From Gp6-AA40 sp963742105 (GTDB taxonomy: Bacteria; Acidobacteriota; Vicinamibacteria; Vicinamibacterales; UBA2999), in contig CAVUKN010000005.1 of assembly GCA_963742105.1 (NCBI GenBank), forward strand, positions 1,364,001-1,428,000: a DNA stretch of 64,000 nt, given 5' to 3'. This document shows, piece after piece, positions 27,944-37,828 of the stretch. Both the position numbers and the translations under genes were made by a program. Under the pieces are notes generated by a model. That model did not search any database, was not told where the DNA came from, and worked only from the letters and a program-made list of their open reading frames with translations. How positions within the stretch are numbered: position 1 is the first letter of the stretch; every line of letters starts with the position of its first letter.

Positions 27944-28051
27944 GCTTGGCCTCACTGCCTGTGCGTGACCGCGAAAGAAGCGTAAGGGTGGCCGATCCAT
28001 CATCGGTTCCGCAAGCAGAAATGCATCGACCCTTTCGTCGTGTCGCGGTAC

Positions 28052-29029
28052 TTACCGTTTGGCACCTTCCGACGTCCGTCCGATCTTCACACCCCCGCCG
28101 CTCGAACGAAGACGCAACAACGGCCCGCCGCCGTTCATCTCACCCCGCAGCGAATCGTTGGCGACTTTGCCCTGGATGGTGATCGGCACATCCGAGTCGA
28201 CGCTGCCTCCGGAAGAACTCGCGTCGATCGACAGATGCGCGGCGGGATCGATCTCGACCCGGACGGGCCCACCTGAGGAAGACACGGCGCCGCCGCTCGA
28301 ATTGCCGGCCGCGAACCGGACGGTCACGCCGCCGCCCGAACTGCTTGCCTCCACGCGTCCGCCCGCACCCCGCACGTCAACACCGCCGCCGCTGGTCGAC
28401 GCGCGCAGGTCACCGCCAACCGAGGTGATCGAGATTCCGCCACCGCTGGTGTCGGCCTTCAGCGTGCCGCCGACGTCGCTGATGGTGATGCCGCCGCCCG
28501 AGGTATTGGCGACCGCGTTGCCCCGGATGCCGCGCATCCTGATGCTGCCGCCGCTGGTATTGCCGTCAACATTGCCGTCGACCGCTTCGACGTCGAGACC
28601 ACCGCCGGAACTGTGGATGTCCAGCGCGCCGGTCAGATGCGAGGCGCTGATCGATCCGCCGGCGGTGCTCAGGTGCACGTCGGCTGGCGTCGGCACCTGA
28701 ATGGTGATCCTCGTGTGCCCGTTCTCGGACCACCCGCCGAACAGTCGTCGCAGAGAGCTGCGACGCTTGATCCTCACAGTTGCGGCGCGAGCGCTTTCGT
28801 CGAAGGTGAACTCGAAATCGCTATCGAGGTCGCGGTCGGATGTGACCACGACGCGCGCGCCACTCGCCGATCCGCCGGTCAGGACGACCTCTCCGATGTC
28901 GCTGTCGAGCGTGAACGCCCCGCCCGATTCGAGCGCCAGCGTACGCTCCCGCCGGAAGTCCGCCCGGGCAGCCGTCGCGGCGAGGGTGAGCGCAAGCGTC
29001 AACGTGGCAAGGCCGAGGAGGCGACTCAT
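28052..29029 (-). CDS. DUF4097-type beta-strand repeat protein, secreted
   Basis: The 325-residue product starts at ATG 29029 (GGAG seven bases upstream) with a signal peptide (LLGLATLTLALTLAATAARA). The mature part begins with ALESGGAFTLDSDIGEVVLTGG and a stem, then repeated 16-20 residue strands with SGGG turns (TSGGGITISDVGG, TSGGGISITSVGG, TSGGGVDVRGAGG, SSGGGVTVRFAAG). This is the DUF4097 putative-adhesin repeat that builds a toast-rack-like beta solenoid. Function unknown; periplasmic. Its nearest relative in the window by fold is the lipoprotein next to pspA. Confidence 0.88.
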   Translation of the reverse strand: MSRLLGLATLTLALTLAATAARADFRRERTLALESGGAFTLDSDIGEVVLTGGSASGARVVVTSDRDLDSDFEFTFDESARAATVRIKRRSSLRRLFGGWSENGHTRITIQVPTPADVHLSTAGGSISASHLTGALDIHSSGGGLDVEAVDGNVDGNTSGGSIRMRGIRGNAVANTSGGGITISDVGGTLKADTSGGGISITSVGGDLRASTSGGGVDVRGAGGRVEASSSGGGVTVRFAAGNSSGGAVSSSGGPVRVEIDPAAHLSIDASSSGGSVDSDVPITIQGKVANDSLRGEMNGGGPLLRLRSSGGGVKIGRTSEGAKR

Positions 29030-29211
29030 GAGCAACTCCGGTTATGCAACGGGGTGAACGGCTGATGGTCGTATACCAAGCCTTTCGACGGGACCGGCGG
29101 GAGATCAGTTCACTCGCTGACCGGGTCGACCCAAAATTTTCCCAAGGCAGCGATGCCGGAGCGATGGGACTAAGATGTGCGCTCCTGAATCACTCGAGAG
29201 AGGAGGCGACC

Positions 29212-29997
29212 GTGCGTATGCGTTCCTGGCTACTCGCCTCGGTTGTGGCATCGCTCACCCTGGTGCCGGTCCACGCCGGTGGGCAGGCGAGCGGAAGCGG
29301 CAAGCCGGCACCCGACATGAAAGGCGCGACGCCACGTTTGCCGAATGGCAAGCCGAGCTTTGCCGGCCTGTGGTCGACTACCCGTCGCGCGGACATTACG
29401 CGCCCGCTCGCCAACCATCCGACCGGCCACGTCCCGGAACTGCCTTACACCGCATGGGGCAAGCAGCAGTGGGACGGCTACGATCCGGTCAAGAAAGGGG
29501 ACTACGCCGGCAGTTGCCTGCCGTTCGGGTTCCCGCGCTCGCTCTTCGGCCCGCATCAGACGCAGATCATTCAGGACAACGACTACATGGTGTTCCTGTT
29601 CGAGCAGAACACCATGTTTCACATCGTTCCGACCGACGGCCGCGGGTTCACGGCCGACCTCCCGGCGTCCTGGTACGGCGAGTCGATCGGGCGCTGGGAC
29701 GGCGACACGCTGATCATCGAAACGCGCAACATGAATGGCTACATCAAGCTCGACACCGCCGGCCACCCGTTGAGCGATCAAGCGAAGCTGACGCAGACCT
29801 ACCGGCGGCCGAACTTCGGCACGATCGAACACACGATGACGGTTGACGATCCGAAGACCTACACGAAGCCGTTCACGATCACGAACACGTGGCCGATGGA
29901 GCCGTGGGGCACGGTGATCATGGAGTATTCGTGCATGGAGGGGAATATCGACAACCTGTTGAACGGCACGATCACACCGTGGCGGCCGCCGGAATAG
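29212..29997 (+). CDS. Secreted PDLSGxW-family protein, paralogue 3
   Basis: AGGAGG lies about six bases before GTG 29212 and twelve before ATG 29218; I take the GTG (261 residues). The signal peptide is RSWLLASVVASLTLVPVHA. Family marks are GKPSFAGLW (in place of PDLSGxW), ESIGRWDGDTLIIETRNMNG, LDTAGHPLSDQAKLTQTYRRPNFG, VDDPKTYTKPF and IMEYSCMEGN. The core differs from paralogues 1 and 2 in the GFND to NMNG change. A TAAGAT box lies about 36 bases upstream. Function unknown, periplasmic. Confidence 0.75.
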   Translation: MRMRSWLLASVVASLTLVPVHAGGQASGSGKPAPDMKGATPRLPNGKPSFAGLWSTTRRADITRPLANHPTGHVPELPYTAWGKQQWDGYDPVKKGDYAGSCLPFGFPRSLFGPHQTQIIQDNDYMVFLFEQNTMFHIVPTDGRGFTADLPASWYGESIGRWDGDTLIIETRNMNGYIKLDTAGHPLSDQAKLTQTYRRPNFGTIEHTMTVDDPKTYTKPFTITNTWPMEPWGTVIMEYSCMEGNIDNLLNGTITPWRPPE

Positions 29998-30061
29998 GAC
30001 GCACACGATGGCCGTGGGGCGGACCTTGCTCAGGTCGGCGTGAAGTGAGGTTTCCGGGCCG

Positions 30062-30343
30062 CTACCTTCCCTCGCGGCGGTAGCGGTTCTTGGCCGACCC
30101 GCCGATGATGCCCAAATCCATCAGGACCGCTAAGACGACGACGGCGAGGTATCCGCCATCGACGGAGCCGTGACTGTTAATCGCCCATGCGTACGCGAGC
30201 GTGGTCAACGGCATGAAGAAGAAGCCGAGAAACGGCCACAGCATCGAGTGGTAGGCGCGGCCGATGTAGTTGCTGAACAGGACGACGACAAGGAAGGTCA
30301 CTCGCGGAGCCGTCAGCGCGAGGCAGCCGATCAGAAATGGCAC
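30062..30343 (-). CDS. Small three-span membrane protein
   Basis: The 93-residue product starts with GTG at 30343. Hydrophobic segments are FLIGCLALTAPRVTFLVVVLF, MLWPFLGFFFMPLTTLAYAWAI and GGYLAVVVLAVLMDLGIIGG, with a basic tail (KNRYRREGR) that places the C-terminus inside. TAGGAT six bases before the GTG suggests leaderless expression. I recognise no family. It faces the PDLSGxW paralogue 3 gene. Confidence 0.7.
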   Translation of the reverse strand: MPFLIGCLALTAPRVTFLVVVLFSNYIGRAYHSMLWPFLGFFFMPLTTLAYAWAINSHGSVDGGYLAVVVLAVLMDLGIIGGSAKNRYRREGR

Positions 30344-30349
30344 GATGCA

Positions 30350-30355
30350 ATCCTA
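30350..30355 (-). promoter_or_regulatory. Leaderless-type -10 element of the three-span membrane protein
   Basis: TAGGAT on the minus strand lies six bases before the GTG start at 30343; no ribosome-binding site in between. Confidence 0.4.
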
Positions 30356-30443
30356 ACGTCTTTCGAAACGCGCCGGTTTGAGGACATAAGATCCATCGCC
30401 ATAGCCTTTACGCGTCCGGCACGTTGATGCAAGCTGACGCGAT

Positions 30444-30734
30444 ATGTTCGTGATCGAATTGATCTACAAGGGTGATCTGACGCAGATCGATGCGCACATG
30501 CGCGCGCACGTCAGGTTCCTGAAGAAGTATTACGCCGCCGGCAATTTTCTGGTGTCGGGCCGCAAGATTCCGCGCGATGGCGGCATCATCCTCGCCGTTG
30601 GCAAGAGCCGTGAGGCGATCCAGGCGATCGTGGAGGAGGATCCGTTTTACGCACACGGCCTCGCCGACTTCCGAATCACCGAGTTCCGCGCCAGTCAGCG
30701 AGCCGACGACATTCCCCAGCGCGTCGAACAGTAA
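30444..30734 (+). CDS. YciI-family protein
   Basis: The 96-residue product fits the YciI fold over its length: MFVIELIYKGDLTQIDAHMRAHVRFLKKYYAAG, the GRKIPRDGGIILAVG strand with the conserved Asp, and DPFYAHGLADFRITEF. His in RAHVRFL and Asp in PRDGG are the usual active-site pair of YciI-like lyase/dehalogenase-type enzymes. Small and cytoplasmic. The substrate is not known. It is convergent with the Rieske-FAD gene. Confidence 0.88.
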   Translation: MFVIELIYKGDLTQIDAHMRAHVRFLKKYYAAGNFLVSGRKIPRDGGIILAVGKSREAIQAIVEEDPFYAHGLADFRITEFRASQRADDIPQRVEQ

Positions 30735-30807
30735 CCGGAGAGATGCCCGACGCGGCCTCGAGAAGACCGTCGCGAGCCCGCGCGCCAGCCAAACGGGTTA
30801 TCCGAAA

Positions 30808-32341
30808 TCACGCCGAGCGGTGCCCTCTCTCGAACTCCGCTTCGGCGGCGAGGCTCTCGCGATCGCGAGCGATCGTGGCGACCGCCAGGCGCTGTCCGGC
30901 ACGCGAATAGGTCAGCGAACAGTTTCGCGCATCGAGCGAGCCGTCGATGTCGATCGCGTCCCACCGCTCGGCGTGACCCACGTACTTGATGGCCAGGTCG
31001 TACTGCCGGCTCCAGAAGAAGGGGACCGCGTCGAACGGTTCGCGCCGGCCGAGCATGTTCCGCGCCGCCACTTGTCCCTGACGCTGGGCTACGACCCAGT
31101 GCTCGATACGGACGTTCTCGCCCGTGTGCGGATCCGGCCAGCGCGCAATATCGCCGGCCGCGAACACGCCGGGCGCGCTCGTTTCGAGATACTGATCGAC
31201 GGCGATGCCACGGTCGAGCGTGAGGCCGGCGGCCTCGGCGAGTGCGATGGCCGGCCTGACGCCTACGCCCATGACGACGAAGTCGGCATCGAGCGTTCCG
31301 CCGCCGCTGAGGCTGACGGCTCTCCCGGCGATGGCGGTAACGGTTTGCCCGAGGTGAAACCGCACGCCATGTGCCTCGTGCACGAACTTGATCAATCGGC
31401 CCACGTCCGCACCCATGATGCGGTCCAGCGGCAGTTGGTCCGGTGCCACCACCTCGACCTCGATGTTCCGTGCGCGCAAAGCGGCGGAAACTTCAAGGCC
31501 GATAAAGCTCGCGCCTGCCACGACGACGCGCCGCGCCGTTCGTGCCCGCTCGACGATGGCACGCGAATCGGCGTAGGTGCGGAGATACAACACCTCTGCG
31601 CTGTCGGCCCCTGGAATCGGCAGCCGGACTGGATCGGCGCCGGTGGCGATGAGCAGGGCGCCGAAGCTGCGAGCGGATCCGTCATCGATCGAGACTGTAC
31701 GGGCAGCGGTGTCGATTGCTGTCACCCGGCGGCCCAACTGCAGATCGATGTGTCGTTCCGCGTAAAGCGTTCTCGGCCACAGCGGAATCCAGTCGTCCTT
31801 GGCCTCGCCAGACAGGTAATCCTTCGACGAGATTGGGCCGATCCACGGGCGGGTCCTGGTCGGCGCTGATCATCGTGACCGGACCCTCGTAGCCCTCGCG
31901 CCTCAGCATCTCCGCCGCCGCAAATCCGGCGGCACCGCCGCCGACGATCACGATCGACTCCGGAGCCGCAGGTGAAACGGCGCTGGCGGCTGGCGCTGGC
32001 GCAACGAATTTGTTCCGCACGAACACCTGGTCGCCCTCGTGTTCGACCTGCCAGCATGCGATCGGATCGAAGGCGGGAGCCTGCACGGCTTCGCCAGTTC
32101 GCAGGTTGAAGCAGGCATGATGCAGGGGGCAGCGGATGGTGTCGCCGACGATCAGCCCCTTGGCCAGGGGTCCGCGATAGTGCGTACAGTGCGCGCCGAC
32201 CGCGAACCATTCGCCGCCCTGGCGCGTGAGCAGTACGTCGGCCTTGCCAACCCGGCCGACCACCATCGCACCGTCCGCGACGCTGCTCGCCGCAACACCC
32301 TGCGTGAAATCCGGCTTGTTCTGCTTTTGTTCAGCGCTCAT
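30808..32341 (-). pseudogene. Rieske-FAD NAD(P)H reductase (AIFL type), one +1 frame break
   Basis: The first frame (32341 to about 31830) encodes a Rieske domain (Cys52-x-His54 and Cys71-x2-His74 in CTHYRG and CPLHHACF) and the FAD motif IVIVGGGAAGFAAAEML. Reading breaks at 31828-31829 after DRPN; the next frame resumes at once as SKDYLSGEAKDDWIPLWP and continues through the second nucleotide motif (VVVAGASFIGLEVSAAL) to the stop at 30808, including GVFAAGDIARWPD. Removing one base restores a standard protein of about 510 residues. The enzyme would pass electrons from NAD(P)H via FAD to a Rieske cluster or oxygenase. It follows the 32759 gene on the same strand after 13 bases. Confidence 0.82.
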
Positions 32342-32354
32342 GTCAGCCTCACGG

Positions 32355-32759
32355 TCACCGCACCGGCGCGAGCAGACGTACTTTCTCGAGAGCGATGGTG
32401 TAAGTGCCGAGCGGTGTCGTGCCGGTGATGGTCATCGCGCCCTTGCGAAACAGCGTTCCAGGTGCGCGCGTGCCGCTGAGCATCACGACCTCGAGCTCGA
32501 CGCGCGACGGCTTCACCGACGAGTCCACCTTTGTGATCGAGACACTCTGCACTGCGGACCATTTCACCCGGACCACGGCATCGCCCTGCTGGATCCGAAA
32601 CCCGTCCTGATCGGCGTCAGGCGAGAGCAGGCTGCCGTAGTCCACCATGGCGTCCCTGACGACGACCATGGTGCCCTGGCTGTCGGTCACCTGAAGATCG
32701 GTTGCGAGCGCACGCGACGGCAGCAGCACCAGCAGCAGCCAGATGATTCGCGTCGGCAT
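32355..32759 (-). CDS. Secreted hypothetical protein
   Basis: The 134-residue product has a signal peptide (MPTRIIWLLLVLLPSRALA) and a beta-rich body: LQVTDSQGTMVVVRDAMVDYG, FRIQQGDAVVRVKWSAVQSVSITKVD, RVELEVVMLSGTRAPGTLFRKGAMTITGTTPLGTYTIALEKV. No known family is apparent. It probably sits in the periplasm. It lies just upstream of the Rieske-FAD gene on the same strand and may share its transcript. TAACAT eight bases before the ATG suggests leaderless expression. Confidence 0.7.
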   Translation of the reverse strand: MPTRIIWLLLVLLPSRALATDLQVTDSQGTMVVVRDAMVDYGSLLSPDADQDGFRIQQGDAVVRVKWSAVQSVSITKVDSSVKPSRVELEVVMLSGTRAPGTLFRKGAMTITGTTPLGTYTIALEKVRLLAPVR

Positions 32760-32767
32760 GGCCACCG

Positions 32768-32773
32768 ATGTTA
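32768..32773 (-). promoter_or_regulatory. Leaderless-type -10 element before the 32759 gene
   Basis: TAACAT on the minus strand, eight bases before the ATG at 32759, with no ribosome-binding site. Confidence 0.4.
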
Positions 32774-32859
32774 CCGCGCTCTGCCAGATATCGCCTATCC
32801 TCACCGCACACACGATCGACCACCGGCACGAAGTACCTGGCGCGTGAACAGGAGCGTAC

Positions 32860-33196
32860 ATGGAGACGCGAACGATCGATGACGACGAGTTCAGGGCAGC
32901 TCTCGCCGGTCACCGGGCATGGCTGGAATCGAAGTGCGCCATCGGCGGCCCCATCGATCTGTTCGGCAGGGCGCATTTCATGGACACGAAATTGATCCGG
33001 GCCAATCTGCGTGACTGTCACGCACCTGTCCGAGAGCAATTTCATCAACAGCGACCTGACCGATGCCGATGTGCGTGGCGCCGACACGTTTCAGGCACTC
33101 TTCACGCAGTCCACGATGCTCAGGGCCAAGTTCACCGACGCGAAGCTCGAGGAATGCAACTTTGAACATGCCGATGTGTCGGCAGAGGAGTTCACC
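32860..33196 (+). pseudogene. Pentapeptide-repeat protein, frame broken
   Basis: The ATG at 32860 opens METRTIDDDEFRAALAGHRAWLES and enters pentapeptide repeats (LIRANLRD). The frame is lost at about 33022-33025; the next frame continues the repeats as HLSESNFINSDLTDADVRGADTF...AKFTDAKLEECNFEHADVS. Removing the four bases GCAC gives a perfect five-residue register (ANLRD-CHLSE-SNFIN-SDLTD). The right-handed quadrilateral helix of this family often mimics DNA or acts as a scaffold. In the second frame there is no stop before the downstream secreted protein, so the original gene either fused with it or lost its stop. Confidence 0.65.
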
Positions 33197-34250
33197 TTGC
33201 GTGAACCGATCTGCGCAACGGCGGCCAGCGTGAGCGTACCTGTTCTGCTGCTGTCGCTGGCGATGCTGCTGGTGGCACAGCCAGCGGCGGCGCTCAACGC
33301 CGACTACTGGCGCGGCGGCTGGCGCACGCCGCTCGGCGAGGCGCCGCACATCTACGAATTCGTGATCCGGGACAGCCGGGTCAGTGGCGTGTACTGCCGC
33401 AACTGCTCGGACGCGACGACGATTGGCTTCATCGACGGCACATGGGACGAGAAGGCCGGCCTCAAGTTCACGGTGACGTTTGCCAATCCCGAGGGTCGCA
33501 TTACTTCCGTCGACGACCAGCAGGCGATGCTCGTCGATGGACGTCTGATCGTGAGCGGCGCGGCGAGCGTCGCGAAGGGCAAGACGCTGACGCTCATCAA
33601 GGATCCGCGAGGAGCCGACCCCGGCGGAGCGCCGGCCTATCACCTGCCGCCGGGCACGCCGCCGGCATTACCGGCGCCGCGTGCGGCCGGCGCCGGTCCC
33701 ACCGGTGGCGGTGGCGGGGGACGTGGGGTTGCGCCCGCGCCGTACTGGCAGGCCGGACCGTTCAAGACGCTGCGGCCGGCCGATCGTCGTCGGCTCCTGG
33801 ATCGCCTCCTTCGGCCTGGGCATGAACCGGCAGCTGTTCACGTTCCTGCTCGTCGGCAATCAGTTGCGTGGCGTCGTGTGTGGCCGCTGCGACAATCCCT
33901 ACACGACCGGCGCGATGGAGAACATCCGAATCAGTGGCGACACGCTGTACTTCGACATCGTGCACGAGGACTGGGGCGAGGTGAACCCGCCGACGTTCGT
34001 TCGGCACATCGCCGCCCAGCTTGTCCAGAACGAATTGCTCGCCGCCATTCTGCCGGCAGACGCCGACCCGGCCCGCACGCCTGGCCGGCCAACCGGTCGC
34101 GGCGGTTTTACACTGGTGGGTCCGATTGCTCCTGCAGCGACGCGAGGCAACACGTCAGAGGGTATTGACGTCTGGGGGCCGGGCACCGGACCGTCGGTTG
34201 AACCGCCGCCGGCGAGAACGCCGCTCCCGCTCGTCAGCCCGTCCCGTTAG
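33197..34250 (+). pseudogene. Secreted protein with duplicated CxxC domain, one +1 frame break
   Basis: TTG at 33197 has GAGGAG six bases upstream and opens an export signal (VSVPVLLLSLAMLLVAQPAAA). Domain A (DYWRGGWRTPLGEAPHIYEF...RVSGVYCRNCSDATTIGFIDG) is repeated after a Pro/Gly linker as domain B (GSWIASFGLGMNRQLFTFLL...LRGVVCGRCDNPYTTGAMENI), each with one CxxC. Reading breaks at C33785 in GATCGTCGTC between linker and domain B; one extra base explains it. The paired CxxC sites could hold metal or a disulfide. No family recognised. The upstream pentapeptide frame runs into it without a stop, so a fusion is an alternative reading. Confidence 0.6.
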
Positions 34251-34381
34251 TGTTGTGGCCCCGGGATGGTGTTACGCGGCACCACGCCAGACGGCAGTGT
34301 GAGCCTCCCCGGGCCCAGACAAACCGTGTTATCAGAGCGCGCCCGAACGGGGCATCAGTGCGAACGGAGCGCGTGCTCCGG

Positions 34382-36430
34382 TCACCGCACGTCGCTGCTC
34401 ACGTTCACGCCGAGCGCGGCGGCCAGCGCCTCCAGCGTGAATGGCTTCGGCAGCAAGGCGAATTCGCCGTCAGTGATGCCGGCTGCTGCCTCGACGTAAC
34501 CCGTGGTCAGGATGATCGGGAGCGCAGCGTGCCGCCGCCGTATCTCGCGGGCGAGCTGCACGCCGCTCACGCCGCCGGGCATCATGATGTCGGACAGCAC
34601 GGCGTCGACCTTCCGCCCGTCGGCCAGCGCGCCAAGCGCTGCCTCGGCGCTGGCGACGTGCGTCACCGAAAATCCGAGCGCGGTCAGCAGTTCGCGCGTC
34701 AGTGCCGCCACCTCCTTGTCGTCTTCCACCAGCAGCATGTGTCCGCGCCGCTCGGCGTCGAGCCTGACCGCAGGCCCGTCGGCGTCCCCTCTCGTCGCCG
34801 GCTCCTGCACCGCGCGTGGCAACAGGAGCGTGACGATTGTGCCGAGGCCGACGGCGGTGTCGATCGTCACGCGGCCGCGCGACTGCTGCGCGAACCCGTA
34901 GACCTGGGGCAGGCCCAGGCCCGAACCCTTGTTGACGTCCTTCGTCGTGAAGAACGGCTCGAATGCGCGGCGCTGCACCTCGGGCGTCATGCCGGAGCCG
35001 GTGTCCGCGACGGCGATCTTCACGACGTCGCCGTCGCGCGCCTCGTCGCCGGCGACGTTCTCGACCGAGATGCTGATGCTGCCGCCATCCGGCATCGCGT
35101 CGCGCGCGTTCAACGCCAGGTTCAGAACCGCGAGCTCGAGTTCCCCGGTGTCCACTTCGATGGGCCACACCTGCGACCCGAAGCGCATCCGCACGTCGAT
35201 GTGGCCGCCCAGCGACGCGTCGAGCATGGTGCGCATTCCGCTCAGGTGCGCCACCGGATCGATGGACTCCGGGTTCACCGGCCGGCGCCGGGAAAAGGCG
35301 AGCAGGTGCCGCGTCAGGCCGGTACCCCGCGCGATCGCGCGGCGCATCGCGTCCAGCACCCGCGGTGGCAGACTCTGCCCGGAGGTGCGCTCGAGCAACT
35401 GCACCCCGCTGGCGAACACCGCCAGCAGGTTGTTGAAGTCGTGCGCCACGCCGCCGGTGAGCTGGCCGAGCGATTCCATCTTCTGGGTGTGGCGCAGCGC
35501 GGCTTCGGCATTGCGCAGCCGCTCCTGATCCCGCAGCCGCTCCGTCACGTCATAGACGAACTGGTAGGCGCCGATGCGGGTGCCGTGCTGATCGCGCAGC
35601 GTATTGAACCGCATTTCGTAGAAGCGGCGATCACGGGTCGGCTCGCCGAACTCCGCGATGTCGGCGAACTCTTCTCCGGCGAGGGCCCGTCTCCACACCG
35701 CCTCGACGTCGCGGCGATGATCGGGCTGTCCCGCAAGCAGCGCCAGCATGTGGTCGCCTACCTTGGGGCGGACACCGAAGATCCGCTCGAATTCTTGTGC
35801 CGCCGCGCGGTTGATGGCCAGCCATCGATACTCGAGGTTCACGACCTGCACGAACGCGTTGGTGCCTTCGACGATATCGACGAGGATCTTCCGTTCGGCC
35901 AGGGCTTCGCTGACCCGACGCTCGAGCGTCTCGTTGCTCTCGCGCAGGGCCCGTTCCGCCAGCACCTTCTGCGTGGTCTCCGACACCGCGCAAAACATTC
36001 CGGCGACGTGGCCGGTCTCGTCGCGAACCGGCGAATACGAGAAGGTGAACCACGTCTGTTCGTCGTACCCCTTCCGATTCATGACGAGCGGCAGGTCTTC
36101 GCGATAGGTCGCCTGGCCGGCCATCGCGGCGTCGATGAGGGGACTGATGTCCGGCCAGATCTCCGACCAGATGTCGGAGAAGCGTGCGCCCAGTGCACGG
36201 GGGTGTTTGGCGCCGAGGATTTCTGCGTACGGATCGTTGTAGAGAAACCCGAGTTCCGCTCCCCAGGCGACGAACATCGGGAACCGCGACTGCAGCAGGA
36301 GGGCGGTCACCGTTCGCAGCGACTGCGGCCATCGGTGGGGAGGGCCGAGCGGAGACGACGACCAGTCGTGTTCACGCATCAGCGCGCCGACCTGGCCCCC
36401 GTCGGCGAGGAACTGATGGGGTCCACTCAT
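34382..36430 (-). CDS. PAS-containing hybrid histidine kinase with receiver domain
   Basis: From ATG 36430 the product has 682 residues. Two PAS domains (about 45-155 and 185-298) are followed by a kinase core: His330 in GGVAHDFNN, the N box NARDAMPDG (441-449), DTGSG (476-480), EPFFTTK and GSGLGLPQVYGF. A receiver domain at 565-675 has acidic LLVEDD, the phospho-accepting Asp614 in VLSDIMMPGG and Lys662. This is a cytoplasmic, soluble sensor with no membrane span. No separate response regulator is adjacent. The frame is open for another 113 codons upstream, but that part lacks protein character, and TACAAT lies about 20 bases before the chosen ATG. Confidence 0.88.
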   Translation of the reverse strand: MSGPHQFLADGGQVGALMREHDWSSSPLGPPHRWPQSLRTVTALLLQSRFPMFVAWGAELGFLYNDPYAEILGAKHPRALGARFSDIWSEIWPDISPLIDAAMAGQATYREDLPLVMNRKGYDEQTWFTFSYSPVRDETGHVAGMFCAVSETTQKVLAERALRESNETLERRVSEALAERKILVDIVEGTNAFVQVVNLEYRWLAINRAAAQEFERIFGVRPKVGDHMLALLAGQPDHRRDVEAVWRRALAGEEFADIAEFGEPTRDRRFYEMRFNTLRDQHGTRIGAYQFVYDVTERLRDQERLRNAEAALRHTQKMESLGQLTGGVAHDFNNLLAVFASGVQLLERTSGQSLPPRVLDAMRRAIARGTGLTRHLLAFSRRRPVNPESIDPVAHLSGMRTMLDASLGGHIDVRMRFGSQVWPIEVDTGELELAVLNLALNARDAMPDGGSISISVENVAGDEARDGDVVKIAVADTGSGMTPEVQRRAFEPFFTTKDVNKGSGLGLPQVYGFAQQSRGRVTIDTAVGLGTIVTLLLPRAVQEPATRGDADGPAVRLDAERRGHMLLVEDDKEVAALTRELLTALGFSVTHVASAEAALGALADGRKVDAVLSDIMMPGGVSGVQLAREIRRRHAALPIILTTGYVEAAAGITDGEFALLPKPFTLEALAAALGVNVSSDVR

Positions 36431-36875
36431 CGACTGCGCCAAAGCGACGATTGTATCGGAGCCTTCACGCCGGCGACTCAACAACATCCCTGTCGCTGTT
36501 CGAGCCGGCTGCGGCGGGGGCGAGTGTCGTGCGCTGCCTGCGATTCCGATCTGCTTGCGGAACGGCGGAGTGCGGCGATCGGCATACGCGTGTCCAGCGC
36601 TCGAGCGGCACGTGTGCGCGTCCGGGTCCGGCGGCATCTCACAACGCAGGCGCAGTGGCAGGACACGAGCGCGCACAGTGATCGGGGAGGGAACTCGATG
36701 CGTCCAGACGCGCCGGCGGCGCCGGTCGCGATCGGTGCGCGCTGTTGCGACTCTTGCGGCTGACCGCAACCTGTAAGATCATCGAGCCGCGCGACCGGTT
36801 CGTCTGGTCACGCGTCCCGACACATCGAGGACGTTCTCAAGACCGCACGGGCAGCGGTGCGCGCACAAACGTGTG
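36431..36875. other. Intergenic region without a supported gene
   Basis: The 445 bases between the divergent kinase and MEDS genes hold only arginine-rich open frames without motifs or ribosome-binding sites. TACAAT on the minus strand near 36450-36455 is a plausible -10 box for the kinase gene. Confidence 0.4.
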
Positions 36876-37515
36876 ATGAACCGATCGAACGCATTCCGGC
36901 AGGGCGAGCATATCTGCGTGGTCTATTACACCGCCGACGAACAACGCGCCGTCGCGGCCGAGTATCGTTGCCGATGGCTTGCGCCGCGGTGAGCGCGCGT
37001 ATTACGTCGCCGACACCCGGGCGGCGCTTGATCGTTTCCACGCCGCTCTCACCGCCCTTGGCATCGACGTCGAGGAGGCACTGCGCACGACTGCGCTGCT
37101 CGAGGCAACGCATGCAGAGGCGCACCTCCGCGACGGCCGCTTCGACAGCGAGCGGATGCTGCGCCTGTTGAACGAAGGGATCGAGGCGGCCCTCAACGCG
37201 GGTTTCGTCGGGCTCCGCACGTGCGGCGACATGTCGTGGCTGCTCTCCGAACCGCCTGGCGCCGAACAGGTCGTCGAATACGAGGCGCTCCTCAACCAGT
37301 TGTTCAGCAGCACGCGGGCGTGCGGCATGTGCCAGTACGACGTTTCGCGGCTGCCGCTGGAGCGGCTCGATCATGCGCTGGCGATGCACTCGACGGTCGT
37401 CATCGATCAGGAGCACAAGCGCAACCGGTTCTATCGTCCGGCGGCGCACGCCGGCAGCCCGGCGGCGCGGGCTGAAGATTTCGCCTGGAAGCTGCGCGAG
37501 TTGCGACAAGGCTGA
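36876..37515 (+). pseudogene. MEDS (DcmR-like sensory) domain protein, one +1 frame break
   Basis: ATG 36876 opens MNRSNAFRQGEHICVVYYTADEQRAVAAEY, the start of a MEDS domain. The frame is lost at C36966 (TAT-C-GTT); the next frame gives VADGLRRGERAYYVADTRAALDRF and continues through GFVGLRTCGDMSWLL, YEALLNQLFSSTRACGMCQYDVSRLP and VVIDQEHKRNRFYRP to the stop at 37515. Without the extra base the protein has about 212 residues. MEDS domains sense hydrocarbon-derived or unknown ligands and are often attached to kinases; here the domain stands alone next to a divergent hybrid kinase, which could be its partner. Confidence 0.75.
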
Positions 37516-37828
37516 CCGGCGCGACGCGGGGGCTCCCCGTGCTACTCGTAGGTGTACGCAACCGGAGCCATCGCCACGCGTTCGACGACGCAGCGGCGAC
37601 GCCAGCGCAGGCAGGGCGCTTCGATGAGCCGGAAGCTCAGATCGAAATCAATACGGTGGGATGCAGGTGGTACCGCAGATGATCGCATCAGCTCGGTAGC
37701 TCGACTGATCCGTTGCGACGCAGCATCAGATGAGCAAGCGTGCTGCGAATCCTGCCATCGAAACGGTTGACCTGAGGCCGATTCCACGCTGGCCTCTCCC
37801 GTGCACGAGGAACGAGGAGGAGGGGCCG
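37516..37828. other. Intergenic region without a supported gene
   Basis: No convincing ORF on either strand. GAGGAGGAGGGG at the 3' end is the ribosome-binding site of the next gene. Confidence 0.4.

Noticed and set aside
34250..36763. 837-codon plus-strand open frame
   Set aside because: It is the antisense shadow of the hybrid histidine kinase, whose motifs are complete on the minus strand.
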